Source of the DNA: Pontibacter akesuensis
Lineage (GTDB): Bacteria; Bacteroidota; Bacteroidia; Cytophagales; Hymenobacteraceae
Length of the DNA: 64,000 nt
Reading direction: 5' to 3'
NCBI RefSeq assembly: GCF_001611675.1
Contig: NZ_CP014766.1
Coordinates: 3,224,001 to 3,288,000, forward strand
Shown here: positions 18,365-26,817 of the stretch, piece by piece
Layout: every line of letters starts with the position of its first letter
How positions within the stretch are numbered: the stretch's first letter is position 1
Made by a program: the position numbers and the translations under genes
The notes under the pieces: generated by a model
Database searches by the model: none
What the model was told of the DNA's origin: nothing
What the model saw: the letters and a program-made list of their open reading frames with translations, nothing else

Positions 18365-18877
18365 ATGAAAAAACTGATAAACATACTACCGGTGGCCCTG
18401 CTGCTTTTAGCCTTTTCGGCCGGCTGCACCGTGAAACAGAAAGACATCTCCGCAGAGGTGAGCACCATCAAAGATGCCTACTGGAGTTTGTATGCCCTGG
18501 AAGGGCAAGACATTCAGCGGCCGCAAAACACCATGACGGCCTATATCCGTTTCCAGGAAAACGACGATGACATCGTCGGCTTTACGGGCTGTAACAAACT
18601 GTTCGGTAAATATGAGATGGGAGAGGAGAGCCTGAGGCTCACAAAGCTAAACACTACCCGCATGGCCTGCCCGATCCTGGAGCAGGAAAACAAGCTGCTG
18701 GACATCCTGGGCCGCGTGGATTCTTACCGCATCTCTGACAATATCCTAACCATGTATGCAGGCGGCAAAGCCGTGGCCACTTTTATGTCCGGCACCGAAC
18801 AGAGCATAGACAACGATGTGTCGGAGGAGATAGAGGAACGGGTGGATATAGAGGTGGACAGCGTTGGAATCTACTAA
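18365..18877 (+). CDS. META-domain (HslJ-like) lipoprotein
   Basis: 170 residues with a lipoprotein signal ending in the lipobox FSAGC. The META/HslJ core is visible: DAYWSLYALEG, then GFTGCNKLFGKYEM, and LNTTRMACPILEQENKLLDIL. The C-terminus is strongly acidic (VSEEIEERVDIEVD). META proteins are small envelope-associated domains, some linked to heat shock or novobiocin resistance; no enzymatic role is known. It shares a bidirectional terminator with the convergent HTH gene. Confidence 0.88.
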   Translation: MKKLINILPVALLLLAFSAGCTVKQKDISAEVSTIKDAYWSLYALEGQDIQRPQNTMTAYIRFQENDDDIVGFTGCNKLFGKYEMGEESLRLTKLNTTRMACPILEQENKLLDILGRVDSYRISDNILTMYAGGKAVATFMSGTEQSIDNDVSEEIEERVDIEVDSVGIY

Positions 18878-18924
18878 CAGTTCCGCTGCACCAGGAGAAG
18901 AGTTACAAGTATAAATTAAAAGTT

Positions 18925-18969
18925 AAAAGGCTGTACCACCTACCAATTCAGGAGGTGGTACAGCCTTTT
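18925..18969. terminator. Bidirectional terminator with perfect 17-bp stem
   Basis: AAAAGGCTGTACCACCT (18925-18941) is exactly complementary to AGGTGGTACAGCCTTTT (18953-18969), with an 11-base loop. It lies between the convergent META lipoprotein and HTH genes. Confidence 0.9.
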
Positions 18970-19004
18970 AACAGTATAGGTGGATGCGGGTGCTGCAGGT
19001 ACGC

Positions 19005-19412
19005 CTAAGCCTGTGTCTTCAGCAGCAGGTCGTTGAATTTCTCCAGCAGGTTGATATACTTGCGCTGCAGGTTTACCAGCTCCTGTTCGCATTCGCGCAG
19101 GTTGTTGGGCTTGTATGCCTCCTGTGGCTCCCCGTCAAAGGAAAGTTGCAGGCTGGTGCTAAGTTGCGGCTGTGGCTTTGGAGCTTCTTTTTTCGCCGTT
19201 TTACTCAGATGCGGGAAATCCTGTGCAAAGTCATGATGAATCACTTCCCCCAACTTCAGGATAAAGCTGAACGGAATGCTGGACTCCTTGAACTTGTTGT
19301 AAAGCGTTTTGCGGCTGATGCTCATTTTCTCGGCCACTACGCCTATGGCCACGCCACTCGCCTTAATGGCCTCGCGTATTACTTCGCCCCTGTGTGTGTT
19401 AGTTTTCATCAT
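19005..19412 (-). CDS. Small HTH DNA-binding protein with C-terminal coiled coil
   Basis: 135 residues from the ATG pair at 19412/19409. Residues about 8-60 form a helix-turn-helix (VVAEKMSISRKTLYNKFKES, a Fis/XRE-like recognition helix). A Pro/Lys-rich linker follows, then a heptad-like helix with Leu/Glu spacing (NLRECEQELVNLQRKYINLLEKF). This suggests a dimeric transcription regulator. Target genes are unknown, and the nearest genes are not divergent with a shared operator. A GTG four codons upstream is an alternative start. Confidence 0.75.
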   Translation of the reverse strand: MMKTNTHRGEVIREAIKASGVAIGVVAEKMSISRKTLYNKFKESSIPFSFILKLGEVIHHDFAQDFPHLSKTAKKEAPKPQPQLSTSLQLSFDGEPQEAYKPNNLRECEQELVNLQRKYINLLEKFNDLLLKTQA

Positions 19413-19873
19413 TGTCTGCAGCACGTTACCTGTTTGTGTAAGTATAAGTTTCTATACAAAAATAGGTAATCGGCATGTACGAAATGTGAATGTGGACAAA
19501 TTTTACACGGCAAGCAGGGGTGGTCTGAAGGTTCTGGGAGTATGCTTCTGGTTATCAGGTTGTAACAGCTGAACTGCAGCACTGGCAAGTATACGTTATC
19601 TACATTTAGAGACGTTATCCACAGCCCGTTTTACTGTTTGCGTAAAGAGTAAGTATAAAAAAACCGGCTGAATCCGGAGGCTGTGGTTCTTTTACTTTAG
19701 CCGCTGGCGTTCATCGTGTCGGAAGTAGGCCTAGTAAAGCCAGCATGGCAAATAACGTCAGGGTGCTCATACATTTATTTCAGCTACTGAAACATAAACA
19801 GGCATGTGCGCACCGGGGGAGCCCCGAAACGTGTGTACCCTATACGTAATGCCAGGTATAAACAAGCAGTTAA
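19413..19873. other. Intergenic stretch, no gene seen
   Basis: About 460 bases with no supported coding frame. It contains three AAGTATA words (19440, 19587, 19651), the second and third within 70 bases. This part carries the upstream region of the HTH gene. Confidence 0.5.
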
Positions 19874-20176
19874 TCAAGGCCCCCTGGCTTTTATGCACCT
19901 GCGGGTAGGTGAGCGGAGAACAAGCTTAGATTGTGTAAGGGTGGTGTGTAAAGCAGCAGCAGTACTTAGTAACTGCAGTGAGGGTACATCCTGCAGCAGC
20001 GCTATCTGTCCGGTTTGCTGTAGCGCTGCCGTAAAGCCTTCGTCTTTACCGGAGGCGGTACGGGTGGCGGCAACTTCAAATTTATACTTCTCCTGGGGCG
20101 CCGTGGCAAGCAGAAATACGAGCAACGCAAGTATGGCCGGTGCAAGTATAGCGGAGAAAGTTTTGCGCAGAAGCAT
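19874..20176 (-). CDS. Possible small exported hypothetical protein
   Basis: 100 residues beginning MLLRKTFSAILAPAILALLVF, a good signal or anchor sequence with basic start and hydrophobic core. A short soluble part follows (QEKYKFEVAATRTASGKDEGF). The last 20 residues look unconstrained. No family is recognised. Support is only the signal-like start and length; it may be a chance frame. Confidence 0.35.
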   Translation of the reverse strand: MLLRKTFSAILAPAILALLVFLLATAPQEKYKFEVAATRTASGKDEGFTAALQQTGQIALLQDVPSLQLLSTAAALHTTLTQSKLVLRSPTRRCIKARGP

Positions 20177-20331
20177 AAGGTTGGAGCTGGACAGGCAGCA
20201 AATCGTATATGCAGGAGCAAGGCGGCAAATAGCGGGAATGAAGTATAATGCAAGCCCATTTTCAGCAGCGAAAGAAAATTATGTCAAACATATATTCGCT
20301 GCTGCGTAAGTTAATGCTAAAGCGAAAACAC

Positions 20332-21879
20332 ATGCAGCAAAGCACCATCATTGGCCTAGATATTGGCACTACCAGCACCAAAGCCGTAGCCTTCGGGCTT
20401 GATGGCCAGGTAAAGTACAGGCAGTCGGAGGAGTACCCTATCCTGAGTGAGGAGCCCGGACAGGCTGAGCAGGACCCGGAGCAGGTGTTTGAGGCGGTGC
20501 TGAGCACGTTAGGCAAGGTGGTGGCCTGGCTGCAGGTGCATGGCTATAAGCTGGAGGGCGTGAGTTTTAGCAGTGCCATGCACAGCTTGATTGCCATGGA
20601 TGCCACCGGAAACGCCCTTACCCGCTGCATTATCTGGGCCGACACCCGCAGCCAGTCCTGCGCCAGCGCTATTAAGAACAGCGAGGCGGGGCGGGAGATT
20701 TACCTGCGCACCGGCACACCCATTCACCCGATGTCGCCGCTTTCGAAGCTGTGCTGGCTAAGTGAGGAAAAACCCGAACTGTTCCGCAGCGCCTCCAAAT
20801 TTATCGGCATCAAAACCTATGTGCTTTACCGCTTGTTCGGCAAGTATAAAGTAGATTACTCCCTCGCTTCGGCAACAGGGCTATTTGATATCTTTGACTT
20901 TGATTGGCACGAAAAGGCGCTGGAAATGGCGGGAGTGGAGCCCGGGCAGTTGCCCGAGCCGGTCCCCAGCACCTACACCTTCCGAAACCTCAAACCCGGT
21001 TACGCCGCGCTGCTGCAGGTGCCCGACCAGCTTCCGTTCGTAATCGGGGCCAGCGACGGCTGCCTGGCCAACCTTGCCTCGCACGGCATCAGGCCAGGTG
21101 AGGCGGTGGTGACAATCGGCACCAGCGGCGCCGTGCGCACCATGGCCCACAAGCCCGCCACCGACCTGCGGGAGCGGCTTTTCAGCTATATCCTGAACGA
21201 AGACCATTTTGTGCTGGGCGGCGCCGTAAACAATGGGGGAGTGGCACTGCGCTGGTTCCGGGATGCCTTTTACGCCGCGGAAACCGCAGAAGCCCTGGCG
21301 AAGGACCAGGACATATACGAGCTGCTGAACGAAGTGGCAGAGGGTATCGCGCCGGGAGCCGATGGACTGCTGTTTCTGCCTTACTTACTCGGTGAGCGGG
21401 CCCCGGTGTGGGATGGCGCGGCGCGTGCCTGCTTTATCGGCGCGAATTTTAACCATACCCGGGCGCACTTTTTAAGAGCGGTGATGGAGGGGGTGATCTT
21501 CGGGGTTTACAGTGTGGTGGAGGCGTTGGAGCAGGTGGCCGGACCGATGCCTGTTATTTATGCCAACGGCGGCTTTGCGTTTTCGGAGCTGTGGGTGCAG
21601 ATGCTCGCGGATGTATCCGGTAAAAAAGTGCTGCTAACAGAATCGCCGGAAGGTTCTGCCTTCGGGGCCGCCATTATGGGAATGTTTGCCTTAAAACTGA
21701 TTCCCTCACTGGAGGCAGCCGAAGACATGATCCGCATCAGCGAAACCTTTGAGCCCGACAGCCAGCGCCATGAGCTGTACCAGCAGCAGTATGCGGTTTT
21801 CAAAGCACTCTATCCAAAGCTGAAGGATAGTTTTGAGCACCTGACAAACATACACGAGCGGCAGGCCGAAAAGCAGTAA
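20332..21879 (+). CDS. gntK: FGGY-family carbohydrate kinase, probable gluconokinase
   Basis: 515 residues from the ATG at 20332. The N-terminal phosphate-binding motif GLDIGTTSTKAVAF, the FSSAMHSLIAMD block and TPIHPMSPLSKLCWL strongly resemble the GntK branch of FGGY kinases. GTSGAVRT and PEGSAFGAAIMGM form the ATP and hinge regions. It is predicted to phosphorylate D-gluconate to 6-phosphogluconate for the pentose phosphate pathway. Upstream in-frame ATGs at 20281 and 20248 would add basic residues (LLRKLMLKRKH) not seen in the family. No gluconate transporter or regulator lies next to it. Confidence 0.88.
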   Translation: MQQSTIIGLDIGTTSTKAVAFGLDGQVKYRQSEEYPILSEEPGQAEQDPEQVFEAVLSTLGKVVAWLQVHGYKLEGVSFSSAMHSLIAMDATGNALTRCIIWADTRSQSCASAIKNSEAGREIYLRTGTPIHPMSPLSKLCWLSEEKPELFRSASKFIGIKTYVLYRLFGKYKVDYSLASATGLFDIFDFDWHEKALEMAGVEPGQLPEPVPSTYTFRNLKPGYAALLQVPDQLPFVIGASDGCLANLASHGIRPGEAVVTIGTSGAVRTMAHKPATDLRERLFSYILNEDHFVLGGAVNNGGVALRWFRDAFYAAETAEALAKDQDIYELLNEVAEGIAPGADGLLFLPYLLGERAPVWDGAARACFIGANFNHTRAHFLRAVMEGVIFGVYSVVEALEQVAGPMPVIYANGGFAFSELWVQMLADVSGKKVLLTESPEGSAFGAAIMGMFALKLIPSLEAAEDMIRISETFEPDSQRHELYQQQYAVFKALYPKLKDSFEHLTNIHERQAEKQ

Positions 21880-21967
21880 CAGCAGTAAAACGTGTGGATG
21901 GAGGGGCTTCAGGCAGAATGTTGGCTGATTTGCCATATCCTGCTCGTACTGGAACGGGTATAAACAG

Positions 21968-21996
21968 CAACGGCTCCCTACTAGAAGGAGCCGTTG
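21968..21996 (+). terminator. Hairpin after gluconokinase
   Basis: CAACGGCTCC (21968-21977) pairs with GGAGCCGTTG (21987-21996) around a nine-base loop. There is no clear T tract, so termination strength is uncertain. Confidence 0.55.
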
Positions 21997-22425
21997 CCAT
22001 TCATTGAATAAATTCAACTTTTAGCCATTTGTATAAACGGGGATGATGAAGCTAAGGTTACGCTTGTTCCGAAAATAACTAAAAAAGTTTTTTAACTTTC
22101 TTCTGATAGCCTCTTCCAGTGTTGCCATAGGCGCAGCGGCTTCGTGTACTTCCACTTCTGGTAGTTACACTGTAAAGCTCGCAACGTGTCAACCAAATAA
22201 TAAATGTAACTACATGTAAGTTAAGTAAATGCGATGCGTGTGGCAGGAGGGGTTCGCCGTGGCTGTTAAAGCTGATCTACTACCTCGTAAAGGAAGTTTA
22301 AACAAGGAGTAGTGGGTGTGTAAAGTGATAATTTGGATTATTTCAAAGCTTTTTTCCTGGCGTACCAAGGTTGTTAGGGGCGGGTAGATGGAAGGCGGGC
22401 TCCTGCCAAACCTGCTACAGTACCA
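21997..22425. other. Intergenic stretch, no gene seen
   Basis: About 430 bases between convergent genes. There is an A/T palindrome around ACTAAAAAAGTTTTTTAACT near 22078. Nothing else is identifiable. Confidence 0.5.
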
Positions 22426-23103
22426 TTAGAAAGCATGAAAGAGGCCTACATTTACGAAAACGGTATGCATGGGCTGCTGGTGCTGGAAAAGGCGGCCCTT
22501 TATATCCGGCACTGTAAATTCTGGCTTCGTATAGAGCGTGCCCACTTCCAGGTTCACGCCAAATCGTGGTTCAGGATAGAAATCGAAACCGGCTCCCCAG
22601 CCAAGTGCCAGCGCGGTGGCCTTATCAGCGGGCATGATGATGTCGCCATACTTGGTGTTTAACTCCCATGATGCACTGCGGTTAAAAGAAGCGCCCGCCG
22701 ATCCTTTCACGTACGCTTTCACCCAATCCTCCGATAGCAGTGTAAAATAGGCATCGGCCATGGCAAATACAGAGCGCCAGGCTTCAGATTTTTCGTCCAG
22801 CAGCAGGTCTCCGTCTACTTGCACAAGCTCCTCCATCTTATACTTGTTGTACCTTGTACCAAGCGAACCGCCAACTGCAAGCAACTTATGAAGGCTGTAA
22901 CGGTAACTTGCCAGCAGCAGCACCCCTTCCTTGGCATAAGCCGGATACGGATCCTCAAAAGAAGACTTCTTGAAATCATCGAGCGGGAACACCGCGCCTG
23001 TATGCAGGCCGACATAGTGCCTGTTCTCATCCACGGCTTCAGTCTGGGCGGTGGCGGAAAAAGCGCAAAGGGCGGCTAGTGCCAGAAGTATAGCTGTTTT
23101 CAT
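22426..23103 (-). CDS. Outer-membrane beta-barrel protein of unknown function
   Basis: 225 residues with signal peptide MKTAILLALAALCAFSATAQ. Alternating polar/hydrophobic strands (RYNKYKMEELVQV, WGAGFDFYPEPRFGVNLEVGTLY) and a C-terminal phenylalanine (LFHAF) fit an 8- to 10-strand barrel. It is the last of three co-directional genes: lipoprotein (24120-23404), acetyltransferase (23401-23120), then this gene 16 bases later. An operon is likely. No specific family is recognised. Confidence 0.75.
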   Translation of the reverse strand: MKTAILLALAALCAFSATAQTEAVDENRHYVGLHTGAVFPLDDFKKSSFEDPYPAYAKEGVLLLASYRYSLHKLLAVGGSLGTRYNKYKMEELVQVDGDLLLDEKSEAWRSVFAMADAYFTLLSEDWVKAYVKGSAGASFNRSASWELNTKYGDIIMPADKATALALGWGAGFDFYPEPRFGVNLEVGTLYTKPEFTVPDIKGRLFQHQQPMHTVFVNVGLFHAF

Positions 23104-23119
23104 ACGGAATGGTAGTGTT

Positions 23120-23401
23120 TTACTGCAGTAGGTCCTGGTGCTCAGGGTGCTGGATTACGTGCTTTTGCACGGCTGTGCAGGTGGCGATAACTTTATAGTT
23201 GTTCTGGCGGGCATAGGCCAAACCCGTCTCAATCAGCTGCTGCGCCAGCCCCTTGCCCCGGTACGCCTCAGGTACAAACGTATGCGTGAAGTCCAGCACC
23301 TTGTCCTGCGGCTTGGCATAGGCGAGTTCACCTTCCTCCCCGTTCTCCAGCTTAGCGGTAAACTGCTGGTATTTCTCCTCGTGTATGATCTGGTAGTCCA
23401 T
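23120..23401 (-). CDS. Short GNAT-type N-acetyltransferase (YjdJ-like)
   Basis: 93 residues, the minimal single-domain acetyltransferase type. HTFVPEAYRGKGLAQQLIETGLAYAR contains the acetyl-CoA pyrophosphate loop (RGKGLA), and YKVIATCTAVQKHVIQHPEHQDLL matches the C-terminal block of this family. The acceptor is unknown. It begins two bases after the stop of the lipoprotein gene, so the two are translationally coupled. Confidence 0.88.
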   Translation of the reverse strand: MDYQIIHEEKYQQFTAKLENGEEGELAYAKPQDKVLDFTHTFVPEAYRGKGLAQQLIETGLAYARQNNYKVIATCTAVQKHVIQHPEHQDLLQ

Positions 23402-23403
23402 CC

Positions 23404-24120
23404 TTAAAAAGTTATTTCGTAAAGTCTTTCCTCCCCCGGCTGCAGCGCCAGCACATCCTTTTCAGTGGTAGTCACACCGGCCTTTGTTTTTTCCAGACGC
23501 ACGGCGATGGGGGAGTTGGCCGGAAGAGCCAGTATGTTCTGAAGATAAGCCTGCCTGACATCAAGCACAAAAGTGCAGCTGTCGGTATCTGCCGGTACAA
23601 GTTTATACTTGAAAGTAGCGTAAAGCCGCTCATCAGGCTGCATCAGTTCTTCATTAACTAACTGTAAGTTTATGGAGGCCGATGGCGCTACCGTATAATT
23701 ATTGATGATGACAGTGTCGCGGGCAAGGCTGCTGGCAGGAATGAAATCAAGTGGCTGACAGCTGATGTACTGGTTTGGGTCCAGGTCAGTCAGAATGTGG
23801 TAGACGCCTATCTGTAACTCATCGTCGCGCATCAGGAAACGCAGCTCGTAGTTGCCGTTCGCATCCGTGGTGGCGATAGCCTTGTTGCGTATGCCGCTGC
23901 CGTACTCGGTGTAGGTATCCACCTGCACACGCAGGGTAGCTCCCGCCACGGGCACGCTACCATTGTTGGTAGATACGCGCCCTTTGATGACCGTGCAGGA
24001 GCCGGGGCAGTACTTGCTGATGTAATCGTTGGGATACTCCCGGCAGCCCGTGAGCAGAAAGGCGATGCCTCCGATACCCAGGAGTACACACAGTTGCAAA
24101 AAAAGACGCGGTGTTTTCAT
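23404..24120 (-). CDS. Lipoprotein with a carboxypeptidase-regulatory-like fold
   Basis: 238 residues. The lipobox LLTGC is preceded by a hydrophobic core (LCVLLGIGGIAFLL). Residues about 45-110 (IKGRVSTNNGSVPVAGATLR ... TTDANGNYELRF) form a transthyretin-like beta sandwich of the carboxypeptidase regulatory type, common in Bacteroidota envelope proteins. The remainder is beta-rich without known motifs. First gene of a three-gene operon with an acetyltransferase and a barrel protein. Confidence 0.8.
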   Translation of the reverse strand: MKTPRLFLQLCVLLGIGGIAFLLTGCREYPNDYISKYCPGSCTVIKGRVSTNNGSVPVAGATLRVQVDTYTEYGSGIRNKAIATTDANGNYELRFLMRDDELQIGVYHILTDLDPNQYISCQPLDFIPASSLARDTVIINNYTVAPSASINLQLVNEELMQPDERLYATFKYKLVPADTDSCTFVLDVRQAYLQNILALPANSPIAVRLEKTKAGVTTTEKDVLALQPGEERLYEITF

Positions 24121-24167
24121 AGAAGGCGTGCAGCTGGTTTAACTCCTTCAAGATAGAGAATATCTGG

Positions 24168-24183
24168 AAGTATAAATATACTT
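24168..24183. other. Inverted pair AAGTATA-AA-TATACTT
   Basis: Two copies of the enriched word face each other with a two-base spacer, giving a perfect 7-bp hairpin. It lies downstream of the DUF3820 gene and upstream of the lipoprotein operon. Confidence 0.6.
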
Positions 24184-24277
24184 ATTTAAGCTTAGTTACA
24201 GCAGTTGCCTTTCATAGTGCCTCACTTAGAGGCTGGCGCACAGGAGCTTGCCAGTTCTGAAACAGAAAAGTGCTGCC

Positions 24278-24523
24278 TTAGCGCCGGCGCTTCAGGGGTT
24301 GCAGCAGGTGCTCGAGGCCGTTTATCTTGATCTCGTAGATGGTGGCGAGCTGCATGCCCAGTTTACCGGCGGGGAAGCCCTTACTGTAAAACCACTCCAG
24401 GTACGACACGGGCAGGTTGCAGAGTAACACGTCTTTATACTTGCCGAAGGGCATTTTCTGGCTTACCAGTTCCAGCAGGATGGCCGGGTTGGGTTGTGCT
24501 TCTGGTGTTTGCATGGGCGGCAA
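24278..24523 (-). CDS. DUF3820-family protein
   Basis: 81 residues. KMPFGKYKDVLLCNLPVSYL and WFYSKGFPAGKLGMQLATIY followed by EIKINGLEHLL are the full length of the DUF3820 family, small soluble proteins often called putative quorum-sensing-regulated virulence factor on weak evidence. Function unknown. The start could be either of two ATGs (MPPMQTPE); the first is given. Confidence 0.85.
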   Translation of the reverse strand: MPPMQTPEAQPNPAILLELVSQKMPFGKYKDVLLCNLPVSYLEWFYSKGFPAGKLGMQLATIYEIKINGLEHLLQPLKRRR

Positions 24524-24680
24524 GGTAGCAAAACGGTGGTTGTGGGCAAAGAAAACTTTATACCCGCTGGCGGCTCCTATTCACTAAAAAGCGATAACCC
24601 TACGCAAATCAGGAAGTATACTAAAAATTTGTAGCTACAAATGTTGCAACGGAAGCACTGGTTGCTGCCAATTTATGTTG

Positions 24681-24688
24681 TAACTTTG
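24681..24688 (+). promoter_or_regulatory. Possible -7 box of the MFS exporter gene
   Basis: TAACTTTG matches TAnnTTTG and lies 19 bases before the chosen start ATG. The upstream box is poor (a TTG only 16 bases upstream). Confidence 0.35.
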
Positions 24689-24706
24689 AGACGAATACGA
24701 TATTAC

Positions 24707-25954
24707 ATGACTTGCAAGCAATACATTATAATTATATTGATTCTGGGGGCTTTGGCCACCATCAGTCCATTTTCCATTGACATGTACCTGCCGGGCTTCC
24801 CGGCCATTGCCCAGGATCTGGATGCCACCATTGCCCAGGTACAGCTGTCGCTGACGGCCTATCTGGTGGGTATTTCGCTGGGGCAGCTGCTGTACGGCCC
24901 GCTGCTCGATCGCTTCGGCCGCAAAAACCCGCTCTATGTGGGCCTGCTGCTGTACATTGTGGCCTCGCTGGCCTGTGCCTACACCGAATCAGTGGATTCG
25001 CTTATCCTGATGCGCTTTGTTCAGGCCATCGGGGGCTGTGTGGGCATGGTTGCCGCACAGGCGCTGGTGCGCGATATTTTTCCGGTTAACAAAACGGCGC
25101 AGGCGTTCTCGCTGCTCACGCTCGTTATCGCTGTGTCGCCGATGATTGCGCCAACCGTAGGCGGCTACGTTACGGCGGCTTTTGGCTGGCACGCGGTATT
25201 CATCATTCTGGCCGCCATCACGGCGCTTATTATGCTGGGGGTGTATTTTGCGCTGCCGGAGGGGAGGCAACCCGACACCACCATGTCGCTGAAGCCCAAG
25301 CCGGTGCTCAAGAACTTTATTTCTGTGCTGAAGCAGGAGCAGTTCCTCCTCTACGCGCTGGCAGGCGGCATCGCCACGGCGGCTCCCTTTGCCTACATCG
25401 CGGGCTCTGCCGATGTGTTCATGAACATTTACCAGGTAAGCGAGCAAACTTACGGCTGGATATTCGCTTTCCTGGCCTTCGCCATGATCGGCTCCACTCA
25501 ACTCAACCACGTTATTCTGAACAGGTTTACGAGCGAGCAGGTTATTAACTTCACGCTGGTGTACCAGGTGCTGGTGGGCGTGCTGCTGGTGGTTGGCACC
25601 TACTACGACTGGTTCGGCATGTACACGCTCATCATCCTGCTGTTCGTTTTCCTGACGGGCCAGGGTTTGCTGAACCCCAATGCCACGGCGCTCTCGCTGG
25701 CGCCCTTCACTAAAAACACCGGCAGCGCCGCCGCCTTGCTGGGCAGTTTCCGGATGGCCATGGGAGGTCTGATGTCGGCAGCGGTGAGTGTGCTGCACAC
25801 CGGCACCACGCTGCCGATGGTGAGTGTGATGGCGGGTTGTGCGGTGGTGGGAATGATCCTGCTGCTGCTCGGCAAGCGTACTATCCGCCACAGGGCCAGC
25901 AAACGTGCTGTAGAAGAAGACCCCTCGGTGCTGGTGCAGGTATCTCAGGACTAA
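24707..25954 (+). CDS. Bcr/CflA-type multidrug efflux MFS transporter
   Basis: 415 residues with 12 predicted membrane helices. SPFSIDMYLPGFPAIA at the end of helix 1 is the signature of the Bcr/CflA drug:proton antiporters. Motif A is LYGPLLDRFGRKNPLYVG, and RFVQAIGGCVGMVAAQALVRD is the helix-4 motif. Substrate probably includes bicyclomycin-, florfenicol- or sulphonamide-like drugs, but cannot be fixed. The ATG at 24707 is chosen over an upstream alternative at 24641 because it starts directly before the first helix. Confidence 0.92.
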   Translation: MTCKQYIIIILILGALATISPFSIDMYLPGFPAIAQDLDATIAQVQLSLTAYLVGISLGQLLYGPLLDRFGRKNPLYVGLLLYIVASLACAYTESVDSLILMRFVQAIGGCVGMVAAQALVRDIFPVNKTAQAFSLLTLVIAVSPMIAPTVGGYVTAAFGWHAVFIILAAITALIMLGVYFALPEGRQPDTTMSLKPKPVLKNFISVLKQEQFLLYALAGGIATAAPFAYIAGSADVFMNIYQVSEQTYGWIFAFLAFAMIGSTQLNHVILNRFTSEQVINFTLVYQVLVGVLLVVGTYYDWFGMYTLIILLFVFLTGQGLLNPNATALSLAPFTKNTGSAAALLGSFRMAMGGLMSAAVSVLHTGTTLPMVSVMAGCAVVGMILLLLGKRTIRHRASKRAVEEDPSVLVQVSQD

Positions 25955-25963
25955 GAATAGAAG

Positions 25964-26013
25964 GCACCACGTATAAAGCCAGGGCAATTTTGCCCTGGCT
26001 TTATACGTGGTGC
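25964..26013. terminator. Terminator hairpin with perfect 24-bp stem
   Basis: GCACCACGTATAAAGCCAGG (first 20 of 24 bases, from 25964) is exactly mirrored up to 26013, leaving a two-base loop. It starts 10 bases after the stop of the MFS gene. Confidence 0.85.
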
Positions 26014-26040
26014 GAATAATTTACAGCAAACCTGTAAACC

Positions 26041-26181
26041 CTCCTCCTAACCTCCTCCCAGGGGGAGGAGGGACTTGCAACGTCATACCTTGCAGCGCTT
26101 CTAAACTTCAAAAATATAAGAGACCGCAGAAGCAGGGAATTCCCTCGCCCTTCGGGGAGAGGGCTAGGGTGAGGAGATTTC
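26041..26181. repeat. C/G-rich palindromic repeats (two units)
   Basis: Unit one is CCTCCTCCCAGGGGGAGGAG (26055-26074). Unit two is TCCCTCGCCCTTCGGGGAGA continuing GGGCTAGGGTGAGGAG (26143-26178). Related units occur near 34.5, 34.9, 46.95, 47.1, 52.7 and 53.2 kb. The type is a common intergenic repeat in Bacteroidota. Confidence 0.75.
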
Positions 26182-26190
26182 CTTAAATAA

Positions 26191-26640
26191 TTACGCCTTC
26201 GTCATTTCGATGTGATCAATGCCGTCCTCGTCATACACTTCGCCGCTCTGCACAAAACCAAAAGATTCATAGAAGCCCTTGGCGTATACTTGAGCGCCTA
26301 TTTTGATGGGACCCTTGCCGTACAGGCGGTAGCATTCTTCAATGGAGTAATCAACCAGAAGCTTTCCGACGCCCGTGCCGCGCACCGCCATACTTGTCAC
26401 GATACGGCCAATCGACATGGCATCGGGGTAGGAGAGGCCGGGAGGCACGAGGCGCGAGGTGGCCACAAGCGTATCGCCCTGGTAGAGCAGCAGGTGCTGG
26501 CATTTCTGGTCTTTATCGTCCATGTCGAGGAACACGCAGGTTTGCTCTACCACAAACACCTCGCTGCGCAGGCGCAGCATATCATACATTTCAAAAGGGG
26601 TGAGCTCGGCAAAGGCCTTGCTGGTTTTTGTAAACGCCAT
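26191..26640 (-). CDS. elaA: ElaA-family GNAT acetyltransferase
   Basis: 149 residues. ELTPFEMYDMLRLRSEVFVVEQ with FLDMDDKDQKCQHLLLY at the N-terminus, SIGRIVTSMAVRGTGVGKLL as the acetyl-CoA loop, and AQVYAKGFYESFGFV at the end match ElaA over its full length. The cellular acceptor is unknown. It is monocistronic, with an AAGTATAAATAA just upstream of the start. Confidence 0.92.
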   Translation of the reverse strand: MAFTKTSKAFAELTPFEMYDMLRLRSEVFVVEQTCVFLDMDDKDQKCQHLLLYQGDTLVATSRLVPPGLSYPDAMSIGRIVTSMAVRGTGVGKLLVDYSIEECYRLYGKGPIKIGAQVYAKGFYESFGFVQSGEVYDEDGIDHIEMTKA

Positions 26641-26738
26641 AACAAGTATAAATAAACCACAAAGCTACAATATCTCGGGCATCGGTTGCTAACAAAGCAC
26701 CCGATATCGCCTTGCCGGGTTTGTAAGCATCATCAGGC

Positions 26739-26814
26739 AACTATAAATTAAAGTACAAGAAAGCCCCTGCCGTACTTGCGTGGCAGGGGCTTTCTTGTAC
26801 TTTAATTTATAGTT
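26739..26814 (-). terminator. Terminator with perfect 33-bp stem
   Basis: Both arms are 33 bases and fully complementary: AACTATAAATTAAAGTACAA (26739-26758), then GAAAGCCCCTGCC to 26771, paired with 26782-26814. The loop is GTACTTGCGT. It lies four bases after the stop of the aldo/keto reductase gene. The GC-rich centre is an ordinary terminator; the AT arms extend it to an exceptional length. Confidence 0.85.
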
Positions 26815-26817
26815 TTA

